From positions 1 through 64,000 of the forward strand of contig SOET01000008.1 in NCBI GenBank assembly GCA_021646465.1: 64,000 nucleotides of DNA. The letters are read 5' to 3'. The DNA comes from Candidatus Kuenenia hertensis. GTDB lineage: Bacteria; Planctomycetota; Brocadiia; Brocadiales; Brocadiaceae. Shown here one piece after another: positions 35,021-44,270 of the stretch. The notes under the pieces are model-generated. The model was not told where the DNA came from. It searched no databases and worked only from the letters and a program-made list of their open reading frames with translations. Position 1 is the first letter of the stretch. The number at the start of each line of letters is the position of its first letter. The position numbers were made by a program, and so were the translations under genes.

Positions 35021-36017
35021 TTGGGCTATCCCCTTTACTAAGGTTCATACACTATGTAGTATAAGGACATGGAAGATTATCCCAAAACACTTTTTGAGTT
35101 CGAAAAACGTTTTTCAACAGAAGAAGCATGTAGAGATTATCTTTTTCAATTGCATTGGCCTAATGGATTACAATGTCCACAATGCAGTTATAAAAAGATT
35201 TGGCCAGTTGGTAAAGTTTTGTTTCAATGTGCCAAATGCGGACATCAAACATCTGTTATATCTGGAACAATTTTTCAAAATACACACAAACCACTGATTC
35301 TTTGGTTCAGAGCTATTTGGTGGACAACAGGGCAAAAGAACAGAGCCAGTACATTGGGAATGAAAAGGATGCTTGGTTTGGGTAGTTATGAAACTGCCTG
35401 GTCTTGGTTGCATAAATTACACCGTGCAATGGTTAGCCCCAATAGAGAAAAAACTTCTTGATGAAGTAGAAGTCGATGAAACGTACTATGGTGGAGAAAA
35501 ACAAGGGAAGAGAGGTCGTAGCTCTCATGGTAAAGCATTGATAGTTATCGCTGTTGAGGATAAAGGGGTTGGTTTGGGCAGAATACGAGTTCAACATATA
35601 CATGATGCTTCTGCTAAAAGCATTAACCAGTTTGTTTTGAAGAATATAGAACTTAAAAGTATTATAAGAACAGATAGCTGGAACGGATATAATCAGTTGA
35701 GTTCTTTGGTTTATAATCATAATGTTGTAAGTAATAAAATATCTGTCGGCGAAAATCAATTACCTCTTGTTCATTTAGTTGCTTCACTTTTAAAAAGATG
35801 GCTATTAGGAACTCATCAAGGGGCAGTTAGCCATGAACATCTAAAATATTATTTAGGCGAATTTACCTTTCATTTTAATAGACGGACATCTGCACATCGT
35901 GGTAAACTATTTTATAGGCTTATGCAAAATGCAGTGCAAATTGGTCCGGTTCCTTATAAACAGTTATCGAAATAAACACAATATATGGTATCTACCTTAA
36001 TAAAGGGGATAGCCCAA
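35021..36017 (+). mobile_element. IS1595-family insertion sequence
   Basis: 997 bp with inverted ends TTGGGCTATCCCCTTTACTA (left) and, on the complement, TTGGGCTATCCCCTTTATTA (right). The 8-bp direct repeat is ATAAATTT (35013-35020) versus ATAAATCT (36018-36025), with one mismatch. Size, 8-bp duplication and a zinc-ribbon transposase fit the family. It lies between the toxin-antitoxin remnant and a broken methyltransferase. Confidence 0.85.
35069..35975 (+). pseudogene. IS1595-family transposase, frameshifted
   Basis: The first part has an N-terminal zinc ribbon (CPQCSYKKIWPV ... CAKCGHQTSV) and the WFRAIWW block. It ends at 35459-35461 just after MVSPNREK, where an A-run (GAGAAAAAAC) shifts the frame. 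The second frame takes over with LLDEVEVDETYYGG (first catalytic Asp), IRTDSWNGYNQL (second Asp) and FTFHFNRR (ISXO2-like C-terminus). A single-base slip joins them. Programmed frameshifting at the A-run is possible, but one-frame transposases are the norm in this family, so decay is likelier. Confidence 0.82.
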
Positions 36018-36080
36018 ATAAATCTTATGCACTCAATTCTATTCGGCCACAAGTTGTGAAAATTACACACTTTAGCTATC

Positions 36081-36640
36081 TCATCCAGTTCGCTTTTCTA
36101 AAATAACATGTAACCTACGAATAGTAAGTTCGGAAGTAGTATACGACTCAAATCTTTTATCAAGGCGGAGTTTTTTTATAATTTCAAAGTCAGTTGCCGT
36201 ACCGTCCACGCGTCGTTCATCCATAATCTCAAATCTTGCTTCCTGAAAGAGCAGGAGGTAGTCTTTGTGCCTTAGTCAATTTTGATAATGTAATGATGGA
36301 TTAAATAACATCCTCTTTCTGTCTGAATATTGTAAGAAGTTATAAGCTAAGATACTGTGGTCAAAGTAAGAATAATGGTCTTTATAATTGGTACATATGC
36401 TCACGAAACCATTATTTTATTTCGCAAAAGTCGATAGCATTCCTATAAAATTTTCTGAATATCAAAAAGAGGAATATATCCCAGGGTCTTTGTTGGTGTA
36501 ATAAAATCAATAGAACCGGCTTCCAAACCTGTATTTCTAGCATCGCAGGGAGCAAGATACTTAATCCCGTAATATTCTTCGAAAATCAGATTTGTTTGAC
36601 TATAATCACTAAAACAGTCGGTTTTAATATTTCCAGGGAA
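36081..36640 (-). pseudogene. SAM methyltransferase remnant
   Basis: Two parts of one methyltransferase. The 5' part (36640-36443) reads DCFSDYSQTNLIFEEYYGIK, then LAPCDARNTGLEAGSIDFIT and DIQKIL. The 3' part (36280-36081) reads HKDYLLLFQEARFEIMDERR, then VDGTATDFEIIKKLRLDKRF ending LHVILEKRTG. The SAM-binding start and the stretch between DIQKIL and HKDY are missing. The IS1595 copy sits directly beyond its 3' end. The 5' part overlaps the ligase 3' end, suggesting deletion joined the two. Confidence 0.7.
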
Positions 36641-38051
36641 TTTCAGGCAATGTTGTTTGGTAGAGATCTTTGAGTATTGGACTATCAACAAGACGTACCA
36701 CCAGGCTTTGCTTGCCAACGGGCGTTTTTGGTACTGTGTTAACAATACACACGTCAATCTTAAAAATTCCAATACGTGAAAGGATATCATTTCTAATTAT
36801 CTCACCATGGGATTCATGATAGCCATCAGCAGGATGTATTAGTAACCATGCATGATCAAGCCTATCCTGAACAATTTGGGCGCTATGAATCGTCAAGGCT
36901 TTTTTTATTGCTGTTGAGAGGCGACCTATACGCCTTCCATCTTCATGCAAAAGATAGTCGTCTGCACGTCCTTCAATATGACTTACAAGGAGAGAATTCC
37001 GTCCGCAGGGGCACGCGGTTTCATGAGACCAAGCTGCCAAGTCACCAGTTCGATAACGTATCAAAGGCATGGCATCATTTAATAAACCCGTCACTATCAT
37101 GTGACCAATTTCACCAGGTTTGCATTGGTTTCCATTTTCGTCAAGTATTTCTAAAATGCCAGTTTCTGGTTGCACGTGCATTCGGCCATGCTCGCATTCC
37201 GATATAAAAAGGCAGCCTTCTGCACTGCCATAATTATCAAAGACCTTACAACAGAAACCTTCCTGAATAGCGCGACGATGTCCTGGTAAAAGATTGTCTC
37301 CACTGGTAAGAACTGCCCTAATTTCCTGAAATTTTATAGAATTCTTGCATAACCATTCTCCGAGAAGCGAAATAGCTGAGCCATATCCCGTAATCCATTG
37401 GCTTCCATATCGAGTAATAGCATTTATATAATCTGGCGCAGTGGAATCGGAAATGTGGTAGCTGGACATGTAGAGTTGTTTCCATAAATAATTATAACGC
37501 CAGTAGGGACTTTTGGAATCTCCTTTTACTATCGTCCTTCCTCCAATCATGGCCCGTGGCATGGATTGTCTGACTCCTGCCCAGGCACGAACACGCCTCT
37601 CTGCTAATGACCACCACTTTGGAAACATCGATTTTGGCCAGTATATTACCAGTGGAGTGCCTGTGCTTCCACTGGTACGATCCTGATAAAGGGAATGTGG
37701 ATTGAGGCGTTCATCCAGGAGTTGCATTGCATCCTGACGAATAACCGCCTTTTCTAAAATAGGGAGTCTTTTCAAGTCGTCCAGGCTCTTTAACTTCGTG
37801 CAATCTATGTTTGCAAATGCCTTACGATAATAAGGCACATGTCTAACTGCAAGTTCAATTAAATGTTGTAATTTTTCTCGTTGGTATTGTTGTATCTGTG
37901 ATTGTGTCCAAAATTCCTGACTGTCATATGTATCGCACCACTGTGTAAAACCGTTTCCATAGTAACGCCTTTGCAAAACCAGACCGTAAGCGCTTATTAT
38001 TGCGTTTTGCAAGGAATATGGAAATAAATGATACATACGCATGAAATCCAT
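36624..38051 (-). CDS. Phenylacetate-CoA ligase-like protein (CapK type)
   Basis: A 475-residue adenylate-forming enzyme of the PaaK/CapK branch common in capsule and EPS clusters. The ATP loop DRTSGSTGTPLVIYW is near residue 125 (from the ATG used here), the nucleotide motif DNYGSAEGCLF is mid-protein, and YRTGDLAAW is the later ATP-contact block. The C-terminal subdomain is complete. I start at ATG 38051 (MDFMRMYHL); a TTG start would add 17 residues. Its acyl substrate is unknown; the role is probably activation of an acyl group for polymer decoration. Confidence 0.85.
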   Translation of the reverse strand: MDFMRMYHLFPYSLQNAIISAYGLVLQRRYYGNGFTQWCDTYDSQEFWTQSQIQQYQREKLQHLIELAVRHVPYYRKAFANIDCTKLKSLDDLKRLPILEKAVIRQDAMQLLDERLNPHSLYQDRTSGSTGTPLVIYWPKSMFPKWWSLAERRVRAWAGVRQSMPRAMIGGRTIVKGDSKSPYWRYNYLWKQLYMSSYHISDSTAPDYINAITRYGSQWITGYGSAISLLGEWLCKNSIKFQEIRAVLTSGDNLLPGHRRAIQEGFCCKVFDNYGSAEGCLFISECEHGRMHVQPETGILEILDENGNQCKPGEIGHMIVTGLLNDAMPLIRYRTGDLAAWSHETACPCGRNSLLVSHIEGRADDYLLHEDGRRIGRLSTAIKKALTIHSAQIVQDRLDHAWLLIHPADGYHESHGEIIRNDILSRIGIFKIDVCIVNTVPKTPVGKQSLVVRLVDSPILKDLYQTTLPEIPWKY

Positions 38052-38102
38052 GTTGTATCTCTGAATTAATACTTTAATTATAAAGAATTCTGTAAAAAAC
38101 AA

Positions 38103-38140
38103 CCCCCTGAATCCCTCTTTTTTAAGGGGGATTTAGGGGG
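38103..38140. repeat. CCCCCTAAATCCCCC-type palindrome at a gene end
   Basis: CCCCCT...AGGGGG and CCCTC...AAGGGGG arms make a strong hairpin around a T/A-rich loop. The last codons of the YdjC-like gene (GPLNPP) are read from it, so it has either replaced the original 3' end or serves as its terminator. Similar words occur at 56220-56260 and 57770-57865. Confidence 0.6.
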
Positions 38141-39021
38141 CCTAACTTTATATTCCGATAACCAACTAATTGTATATTTGAATTTAATAAGGCATCGCGA
38201 AATTTTTCTGAGGTCAGGATTTTTCTCTCATCTTCCCTCTGGGAAATGTATGTTGTCCACTTATACATCTCATCACCCAGATAAGCAGGGTGTACGACAA
38301 ATTCACTGATACCTAGTGGCACTTTTTTTAAGAGGGAAATCCATGTGTCTAAAGATATTGTCCCTTGCTTTTGTCCCATATCGCCAATGCAAACCCACCA
38401 ATCTGGCATAACTAAATTTTGTTGTTGCGCTTTATGACGCAGCCATAAGTTCCAGAAGTAAACTCCTATGCGCATAGGATGTTTTACAAAATAATTCAAA
38501 ACACCTAAACTTCTATTCTGACTTTCCATTGCTAGCATATATCTGTGTGTGCGAATTCTCCCTGTACCGCTGTACTTAGCAGCTTCCAAAAATACAGGAT
38601 AAAAACGTGGTAATCTGTGCTTTCCCATGTGACAATCAACATGAGTAAAACACGAACCAGCCAATTCGCGGCAATAGTCAATCTGTGCAAAGAGTTCCTG
38701 TCTTAATTCATCAAGCCGAATATGACCAGAATTGAGTTTTTTATTAAACTCTTTATAAAAAAATTCCCCTTGTTCATTAATAAGGCTTCTTACTTTTCCT
38801 AAAGGCAGAACTGGTTTTCCTATAATTGGATTGAGATGACATCCAACGGAAAGCCATGGATATTTTCTAGCCAACGAAGGAAGAGACATTGCAAGTGGAT
38901 AGTTTACGTTTGCACTAACACTCCTTACGGTACCAAACTCAATACACTCTTCAATAGCCCGATTGATACCTGCCGTAATACCATATCCATCCGCATTAAT
39001 AATAAGGGACCGATTTAACAT
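38122..39021 (-). CDS. YdjC/ChbG-like carbohydrate deacetylase, copy 1
   Basis: A 299-residue member of the YdjC/ChbG family of metal-dependent deacetylases. The metal/catalytic N-terminal motif, normally NADDFG, reads INADGYG (residues 8-14); the later His ligands are in VGCHLNPI and FTHVDCHMG. The replacement of the second Asp by Gly is shared with the paralogue at 40159-41022. The first Asp and the His residues are kept, so metal binding is plausible but catalysis may differ. The C-terminal six residues come from a palindromic repeat. It overlaps the glycosyltransferase gene upstream by 7 bp. Confidence 0.83.
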   Translation of the reverse strand: MLNRSLIINADGYGITAGINRAIEECIEFGTVRSVSANVNYPLAMSLPSLARKYPWLSVGCHLNPIIGKPVLPLGKVRSLINEQGEFFYKEFNKKLNSGHIRLDELRQELFAQIDYCRELAGSCFTHVDCHMGKHRLPRFYPVFLEAAKYSGTGRIRTHRYMLAMESQNRSLGVLNYFVKHPMRIGVYFWNLWLRHKAQQQNLVMPDWWVCIGDMGQKQGTISLDTWISLLKKVPLGISEFVVHPAYLGDEMYKWTTYISQREDERKILTSEKFRDALLNSNIQLVGYRNIKLGPLNPP

Positions 39022-40169
39022 TTTAACAATCTCAGATAAAAATTAGCTAGTTTTTCAGCTTCACGTTCCCAAACATACTTTTGATGCGCTACTCCCTGAA
39101 GTCTTCTTCCAACATCATCGCCATTGTTAATACGATCCAGCATATTAATTATCGCATTTGCGTATGTTTCAGGGTTTCCACTGTCAATAGAAATTATATC
39201 TTCTGAATTTATTGCACCAGAAATAAATAACTCATTTAATACAGGCATAAGGGAAGTAACTACTCCACAACCACAACCCATGTATTCAAATATTTTTACT
39301 GGGACTGCCACTTCCAAATTAGCTGTAGGGAATGGATGAACATCAAGTCCAACTCGAGCGTTTCCAAGTCTCAATGGTACTTGATCATATGATATTTGTA
39401 GTTCCAGTTCGCACCCTGACGGAAGAAGATGCTTGATTTTATTATAAATATGTTCATGAACACCGCTAATAAGGGTACGCGTACCGGTTCTTTGACGATG
39501 TAATTTCTGCAAAGTATCCACAAGAAACAACGCCCTCTGTTCTGATAGAGTGCCAAGATGTATAAGATCAAACTTTCTTTCTATGGAGGGTATGGCAACT
39601 TTTTTCGCATAATCATAAAAACGTTGTGACGGAAAATTGTATGCAGCAATTCGATGTTTATGTAAAAATCGATCCGTCAACGGCTGCGTTACACCTACAA
39701 TACCATGGACATATCTTGCCAGGGATTTCTCCATTATATTTACAATCATAGATACGAATGGCTTCAAAATCTTTGGTAAATAACTTCGTATTTTGATAAG
39801 GTTAGCAAAGTCTTCATGAACATCATAAACTGTCTTTATATGTGGTTGTCTTAATCGAACCCACGGTATAATTTGCAGGAGTTCGGCATCCTGTATATGT
39901 AAAATATCAACTTTATAGCGAGAAGAAATTTTCCAGCAACGCCATGGCAGTTGTAAAAAACGTTGTATTCGATTCCCTGAAGCAGGTACGTTTATAATCT
40001 TTATATTGTTTGTTTCTAATTGCTGACCACAATGTTTTCCAAGAATGGTGACTGTTGCTCCCAGGGCATTCATACTGCATGCTTCTTTATCATAAATTCG
40101 GTGATCCATAGCTTGATGACCCGTAGTTACAAATAGGATCTTTTTATTCTCTAAAACTCTAGATATCAT
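39015..40169 (-). CDS. Glycosyltransferase, GT4-like
   Basis: A 384-residue GT-B enzyme. KILFVTTGHQAMDHRIYDKE at the N-terminus with ILHIQDAELL, and VPVKIFEYMGCGCGVVTSLM in the donor-binding region identify it; HLGTLSEQRALFLV is the start of the second Rossmann domain. I take ATG 40169 (MISRVLENKK); a TTG three codons upstream is possible. It is flanked and overlapped on both sides by YdjC-like deacetylases, an arrangement that suggests coupled addition and deacetylation of one amino sugar. Confidence 0.85.
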   Translation of the reverse strand: MISRVLENKKILFVTTGHQAMDHRIYDKEACSMNALGATVTILGKHCGQQLETNNIKIINVPASGNRIQRFLQLPWRCWKISSRYKVDILHIQDAELLQIIPWVRLRQPHIKTVYDVHEDFANLIKIRSYLPKILKPFVSMIVNIMEKSLARYVHGIVGVTQPLTDRFLHKHRIAAYNFPSQRFYDYAKKVAIPSIERKFDLIHLGTLSEQRALFLVDTLQKLHRQRTGTRTLISGVHEHIYNKIKHLLPSGCELELQISYDQVPLRLGNARVGLDVHPFPTANLEVAVPVKIFEYMGCGCGVVTSLMPVLNELFISGAINSEDIISIDSGNPETYANAIINMLDRINNGDDVGRRLQGVAHQKYVWEREAEKLANFYLRLLKC

Positions 40170-41022
40170 TGAATCCAATTAAGTTCACTCCGCTATGTAC
40201 GATTAACGTTTTAAACTGAGGCGATAATAATACTTCCCTTTCTTTAGTACGCTCATCAACATAATCCGCATACATTCTCAATGTATTATCAGGATAAGCA
40301 GGGTGACAATATACTTCGCTTATACCCGAAGGAATGTTTTTAAACATTCGCATCCACACATTTATACTTGTTTTCTTTGCTCCTGTAGCATGGCCTACTG
40401 ACAATAATCTATCCGCCATCCTCATCCCCCTTCTTTTCGCTTTCTGCATAAGACTTCTGGTATATATATGAAGGGCTGCAGTTTTTACGTGCGATATGTA
40501 ATACTTGGCTGCTTCCAGCCTCCGATTTTCACATTCTGCACAAATATAATGACGGTGGGTTCTCATGCATCTGATGCCTGTCTCTTTTGCTATCCTGAGA
40601 AATGTTGGGAAAAACCCGGGGCGAAGATGTTGATTCTGATGACTATCCAAATGGGTTACATTTATACCCATATTCAGGACAATTTCAACCTGGGCCGTTA
40701 ACTCATCATACAATTCATTGAGTTTTATATGTCCATTTCTAAGTTTTTCAGGAAACAAATCACCCCAAAATTCACTTTTTGTATCCAAAAGGCTAGGAAT
40801 TTTCTTTGTATCTAAAACGGGTTTGCCTACAACAGGGTTTAAATGCACACCAATAGATATGTTTGGAAATAAATCACTAAAAGTTTTTAGGTCATTTACC
40901 GCCGGAAAATTCGTATTGACACTAATACTTGTTATACTTCCGGCCTTGGCTACTTCAAAAATTGCACGATTATTTCCAAAAGTAAAGCCAAATCCATCTG
41001 CATTAATAATAAGTTTTTTCAA
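40159..41022 (-). CDS. YdjC/ChbG-like carbohydrate deacetylase, copy 2
   Basis: A 287-residue paralogue of the gene at 38122-39021. Matching blocks include LIINADGFGFT, IGVHLNPVVGKPVLD, GHIKLNELYDELTAQ, VTHLDSHQNQHLRPGFF and EVYCHPAYPDNTLRMYADY. The motif is again NADGFG instead of NADDFG. Length and His ligands are otherwise normal. Gene order YdjC - GT - YdjC with overlaps suggests translational coupling. Confidence 0.85.
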   Translation of the reverse strand: MKKLIINADGFGFTFGNNRAIFEVAKAGSITSISVNTNFPAVNDLKTFSDLFPNISIGVHLNPVVGKPVLDTKKIPSLLDTKSEFWGDLFPEKLRNGHIKLNELYDELTAQVEIVLNMGINVTHLDSHQNQHLRPGFFPTFLRIAKETGIRCMRTHRHYICAECENRRLEAAKYYISHVKTAALHIYTRSLMQKAKRRGMRMADRLLSVGHATGAKKTSINVWMRMFKNIPSGISEVYCHPAYPDNTLRMYADYVDERTKEREVLLSPQFKTLIVHSGVNLIGFNDI

Positions 41023-41502
41023 TTATCAGGTAGTTATTGAAGATTTAAAATATAATATTACACTTAAAAAACTCATTAATTTTGTTTTTACACTTGTATA
41101 ATCACATTTTTATCCGGGGGTAATTACAAAAAAACACATTATCATTCGTTACCTAAGTAGGACTTGAGTTTTGGTAAAAAATATTTCGCTCTATTTAAAA
41201 CAGGATTAGAAATAATTCTAAAATGCAGGAGCTCCTCGTGTAATCTCATATGCTGTTTCCATGACAAGATGAGGATCATCGGAAACATTACCAAGGGATT
41301 ACACGATTACAATTTGCATTCTCTTAAAGGTTTTTGTGTAACAGAATAAACTAACGCTTCATTAGAATAACAGTCCAAATAATTAGAATCTGACATAAAA
41401 TGGGCTATATTGGCAACAAGTTCGGGTTTATTCACATTAAATATTGTAAATTAATCTGTTATTGTCGAAGTATACAGATTTGAAATTAAAAAATAAAACT
41501 AA
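41023..41502. other. Intergenic region, no intact gene
   Basis: About 480 bp. On the minus strand a 26-codon piece ending DDPHLVMETAYEITRGAPAF with a stop at about 41222 looks protein-like and may be the C-terminus of a lost gene, but I cannot name the family. GTGTAATC and GATTACAC form a distant dyad around it. Nothing else is supported. Confidence 0.3.
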
Positions 41503-42957
41503 CTAATATGTATAAACATCATCTAACGTATTCCAAATCCCTCCTTGATTTTCCCAGGTGACACTTATGCCGGTTTCCGCTAAAATTCTTTCCTCCATAG
41601 GCCATGGCCACAGAGGGGTATTTGTCAGTACCCCATCGTGGTAGCAATATAACACCTCAGCTCCCATACGAGTCCCGTTTTCACCTGCAGTTTTGAAAGT
41701 TAATTCGTTAGATATAAACAAATATGCACCCATACCGTATTGAGTTTTGTTAAACCCAACATCTATACTTAATGCTCCTGTTCCCTGAGACGCAGCGCCC
41801 CAATAAGAAGTGTTGAAATCGTAAATATTATTGTATTCATTTGCAAAATAAACAAGTCTTGGCGACTTTGAATCGTTAATACCTAAACCAGAATCGCCCG
41901 ACTGTAAAATAGAATTGCGAAAATCACCACGTATTTCATAATCAGAATCTTTAGGTTCATAGCTATATTCTTGAAGGGCAAAAGCAATATTATTAGTATC
42001 CACTATAGTTAAATTTCGGACTTGTAAATCTGCATCAGCCCTTTGATAAAATCCATTAGCATTATTAATTGAAACATTGTCATAAAATCTATTTCCTTCA
42101 ATTCGATGTACCGCACTAGAAATACTATAAGCCCAACCAGAAACTCCGTATATAATACTTCCATAAATCTTGTTTCTGTCTGCGGTATCATTACCAGTAT
42201 TTGCCCACACCTGAACACCATCAACAACTTCATCCGAAGCAGGATCCATCATACCAACACAATTCTCAATAATGCAATCATCAGAACCATATAATACAAA
42301 ACAATTATTTCCACCACCTCCGCCTGAATGGCTTTCCCAACTCCCCCAACAACGCCTTAGAGTAACATTTTGGCATTCAAGAATATTGAATAAATTTCTT
42401 CCTGATCCAGATGCTGTACAATCTTCTAAAAGTATGCTTGAGCTAAAAGAAACACTGAATCCCATGCAGTTCCCTGTGCCAGCATTATAAGCGGACACTC
42501 TCTTAATAGTAATACGATTGGAACGGAATACGCTAATCACATCGTTATTAGAATTTTTACAAACAATTCCCTCTATAATAACATCTTGAACCGGCACTGA
42601 TACTGATCCTAATACATGGCAAGGCCTTTTATTGCTTTGACCATCTATTATTGTTTTGCCATCGTTTTGTGCTTTTATCGTGATAGGAGAGATCTCTGTT
42701 CCCGATACATTTACAACAAGTGGTTGATAGTAAGTCCCGTCCTTTAGAATTAATGTGTCTCCTGGCTGGAGTTTTTTTATTGCATATGCAAAAGTTGCCC
42801 ATGGTGAATCTACATAACCTTCATTTTTATCTGATCCATTAGAAGCCATATAATAAACTTTAGCAAACGTCATTTTGTTTGTATTGTCGATTATCAATAC
42901 CGTAATGTTACATAACAAAATATAAAATCCTATATTTTTAATGTTTTTCAAATTCAT
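41503..42957 (-). CDS. Exported right-handed beta-helix protein
   Basis: A 484-residue protein with a hydrophobic N-terminus (IGFYILLCNITVLIIDNTN) that looks like a signal or anchor. VYYMASNGSDKNEGYVDSPW opens the DUF1565/pectate-lyase-like fold. Repeated strand-turn units with Asn and Cys ladders (VIIEGIVCKNSNNDVISVF, NRITIKRVSAYNA, CIIENCVGM) run to about residue 330. Chondroitinase-B-like and poly-uronate lyases share this build, so it may trim or bind the polymer outside the cytoplasm; no catalytic residues can be assigned. It is in line with the upstream GT4 gene (25 bp gap). Confidence 0.78.
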   Translation of the reverse strand: MNLKNIKNIGFYILLCNITVLIIDNTNKMTFAKVYYMASNGSDKNEGYVDSPWATFAYAIKKLQPGDTLILKDGTYYQPLVVNVSGTEISPITIKAQNDGKTIIDGQSNKRPCHVLGSVSVPVQDVIIEGIVCKNSNNDVISVFRSNRITIKRVSAYNAGTGNCMGFSVSFSSSILLEDCTASGSGRNLFNILECQNVTLRRCWGSWESHSGGGGGNNCFVLYGSDDCIIENCVGMMDPASDEVVDGVQVWANTGNDTADRNKIYGSIIYGVSGWAYSISSAVHRIEGNRFYDNVSINNANGFYQRADADLQVRNLTIVDTNNIAFALQEYSYEPKDSDYEIRGDFRNSILQSGDSGLGINDSKSPRLVYFANEYNNIYDFNTSYWGAASQGTGALSIDVGFNKTQYGMGAYLFISNELTFKTAGENGTRMGAEVLYCYHDGVLTNTPLWPWPMEERILAETGISVTWENQGGIWNTLDDVYTY

Positions 42958-42981
42958 TTGTATTAAGTCTTCTGTTAAAAA

Positions 42982-44208
42982 TTATATTAACTTTTCCATA
43001 TTAGTAATTGCTATAGCCACATTTCTCTCAATATTATATTTTTCTGATACTCTTTGCTTCCCTTTCTCTCCGATTTCTTTCCTATACTCAGGCGAACTGG
43101 CCAAAGTTAATATTTCATTTCCAAATATAGTTGTATCAAAGGGTGGAACTTTTTTTATTGATCCTGTATCTCCGTCTAATTCCTTTATCGGCGGAATTTC
43201 AAAGGCCACAGAAGGCACCCCCATCGCCATTGCTTCTATAAGACTATTAGGCATTCCTTCTTTGTGACTCGCAAACAGAAAAATATCCGCGGCAGACAAT
43301 ATTCCCCATATTTCGTTTGGATTACATGCCGAAAAGACTTGGACATGTTTACTTAAAATCAAATCTTTCTGTATTTCGTTTTTCACATTGACAGATTCAT
43401 CAAAAGCCGGCATAGCACCAACCAAAATACATTTTATTTTCTCATTGCGTAAACATACGTAAGAAATAGATTTTAATAATTCATATATTCCTTTTTCTTT
43501 CGTTATCCTTCCTATACTAATTACAATTATTTCGTCGTCCTTTATACCCCATTTGCATCTAATCGATTCTCTGTTTTCTTTATTTAGTACTTTAGCTGGC
43601 AAAGGAATACCATGAGGCAATATTTTATGCTTTTCGCTCGACATATCCTTACTCTTTACATTACAAAGTTCTGCTGCTCTTTCCAAAAGTTCATAACTTT
43701 GATAAAAGACAAGATCGAGATTCTTTATCGCTAGATTTACAACTTTTCCAAAAGAGGATTTTTTTAATACTTTAACATCACTTCCAAAGGCCCAACCACA
43801 CGCAGGTATATTTAAATATCTACCCATTCTCCAAGCTAATCCCCCCGAACTCAACAAATCAAAAGATAAAATAATGTTGAATTTATTTTTTTGATGCAAA
43901 TACCGAATATAATTTCTACAACAAATAAAAGCTCCTATATCTATCCAAAAAGATGCACCTATTTTAGGAATCTGAACCATTGGTGGGCGATGAATAGCAA
44001 TACCATTTCTTTCTTCATAACTTTTTATCTTTGAATAAATTTGCCATTTGGAAGAAAAATTTGAAAAAAAAGGAGTATATGGACGCGGCACCACAACTTC
44101 AACAAGATCACATAATCGATTCATTGTTAATACACATCTTTCATTAAAAATTCCTGAAAAAGGAAAATCAGGATAAGGATAGTTCGCAGCCAATACCATA
44201 ATCTTCAT
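42982..44208 (-). CDS. Glycosyltransferase family 4
   Basis: A 408-residue retaining GT-B enzyme. MKIMVLAANYPYPDFPFSGI opens the acceptor domain; IVISIGRITKEKGIYELLKS starts the donor domain; FASHKEGMPNSLIEAMAMGV holds the E-x7-E pair typical of GT4. The length is normal and there are no transmembrane segments. It sits between the Wzy-like polymerase and the beta-helix gene. Confidence 0.9.
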   Translation of the reverse strand: MKIMVLAANYPYPDFPFSGIFNERCVLTMNRLCDLVEVVVPRPYTPFFSNFSSKWQIYSKIKSYEERNGIAIHRPPMVQIPKIGASFWIDIGAFICCRNYIRYLHQKNKFNIILSFDLLSSGGLAWRMGRYLNIPACGWAFGSDVKVLKKSSFGKVVNLAIKNLDLVFYQSYELLERAAELCNVKSKDMSSEKHKILPHGIPLPAKVLNKENRESIRCKWGIKDDEIIVISIGRITKEKGIYELLKSISYVCLRNEKIKCILVGAMPAFDESVNVKNEIQKDLILSKHVQVFSACNPNEIWGILSAADIFLFASHKEGMPNSLIEAMAMGVPSVAFEIPPIKELDGDTGSIKKVPPFDTTIFGNEILTLASSPEYRKEIGEKGKQRVSEKYNIERNVAIAITNMEKLI

Positions 44209-44270
44209 ATTATTCTCTCTCCTGTATTATTTACTACATGTTAAATACGACAGTTTTCATTGCAATTTCG

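Noticed and set aside
41503..42957. Active poly-uronate lyase
   Set aside because: The fold is convincing but I could not identify catalytic residues, so only beta-helix protein is claimed.
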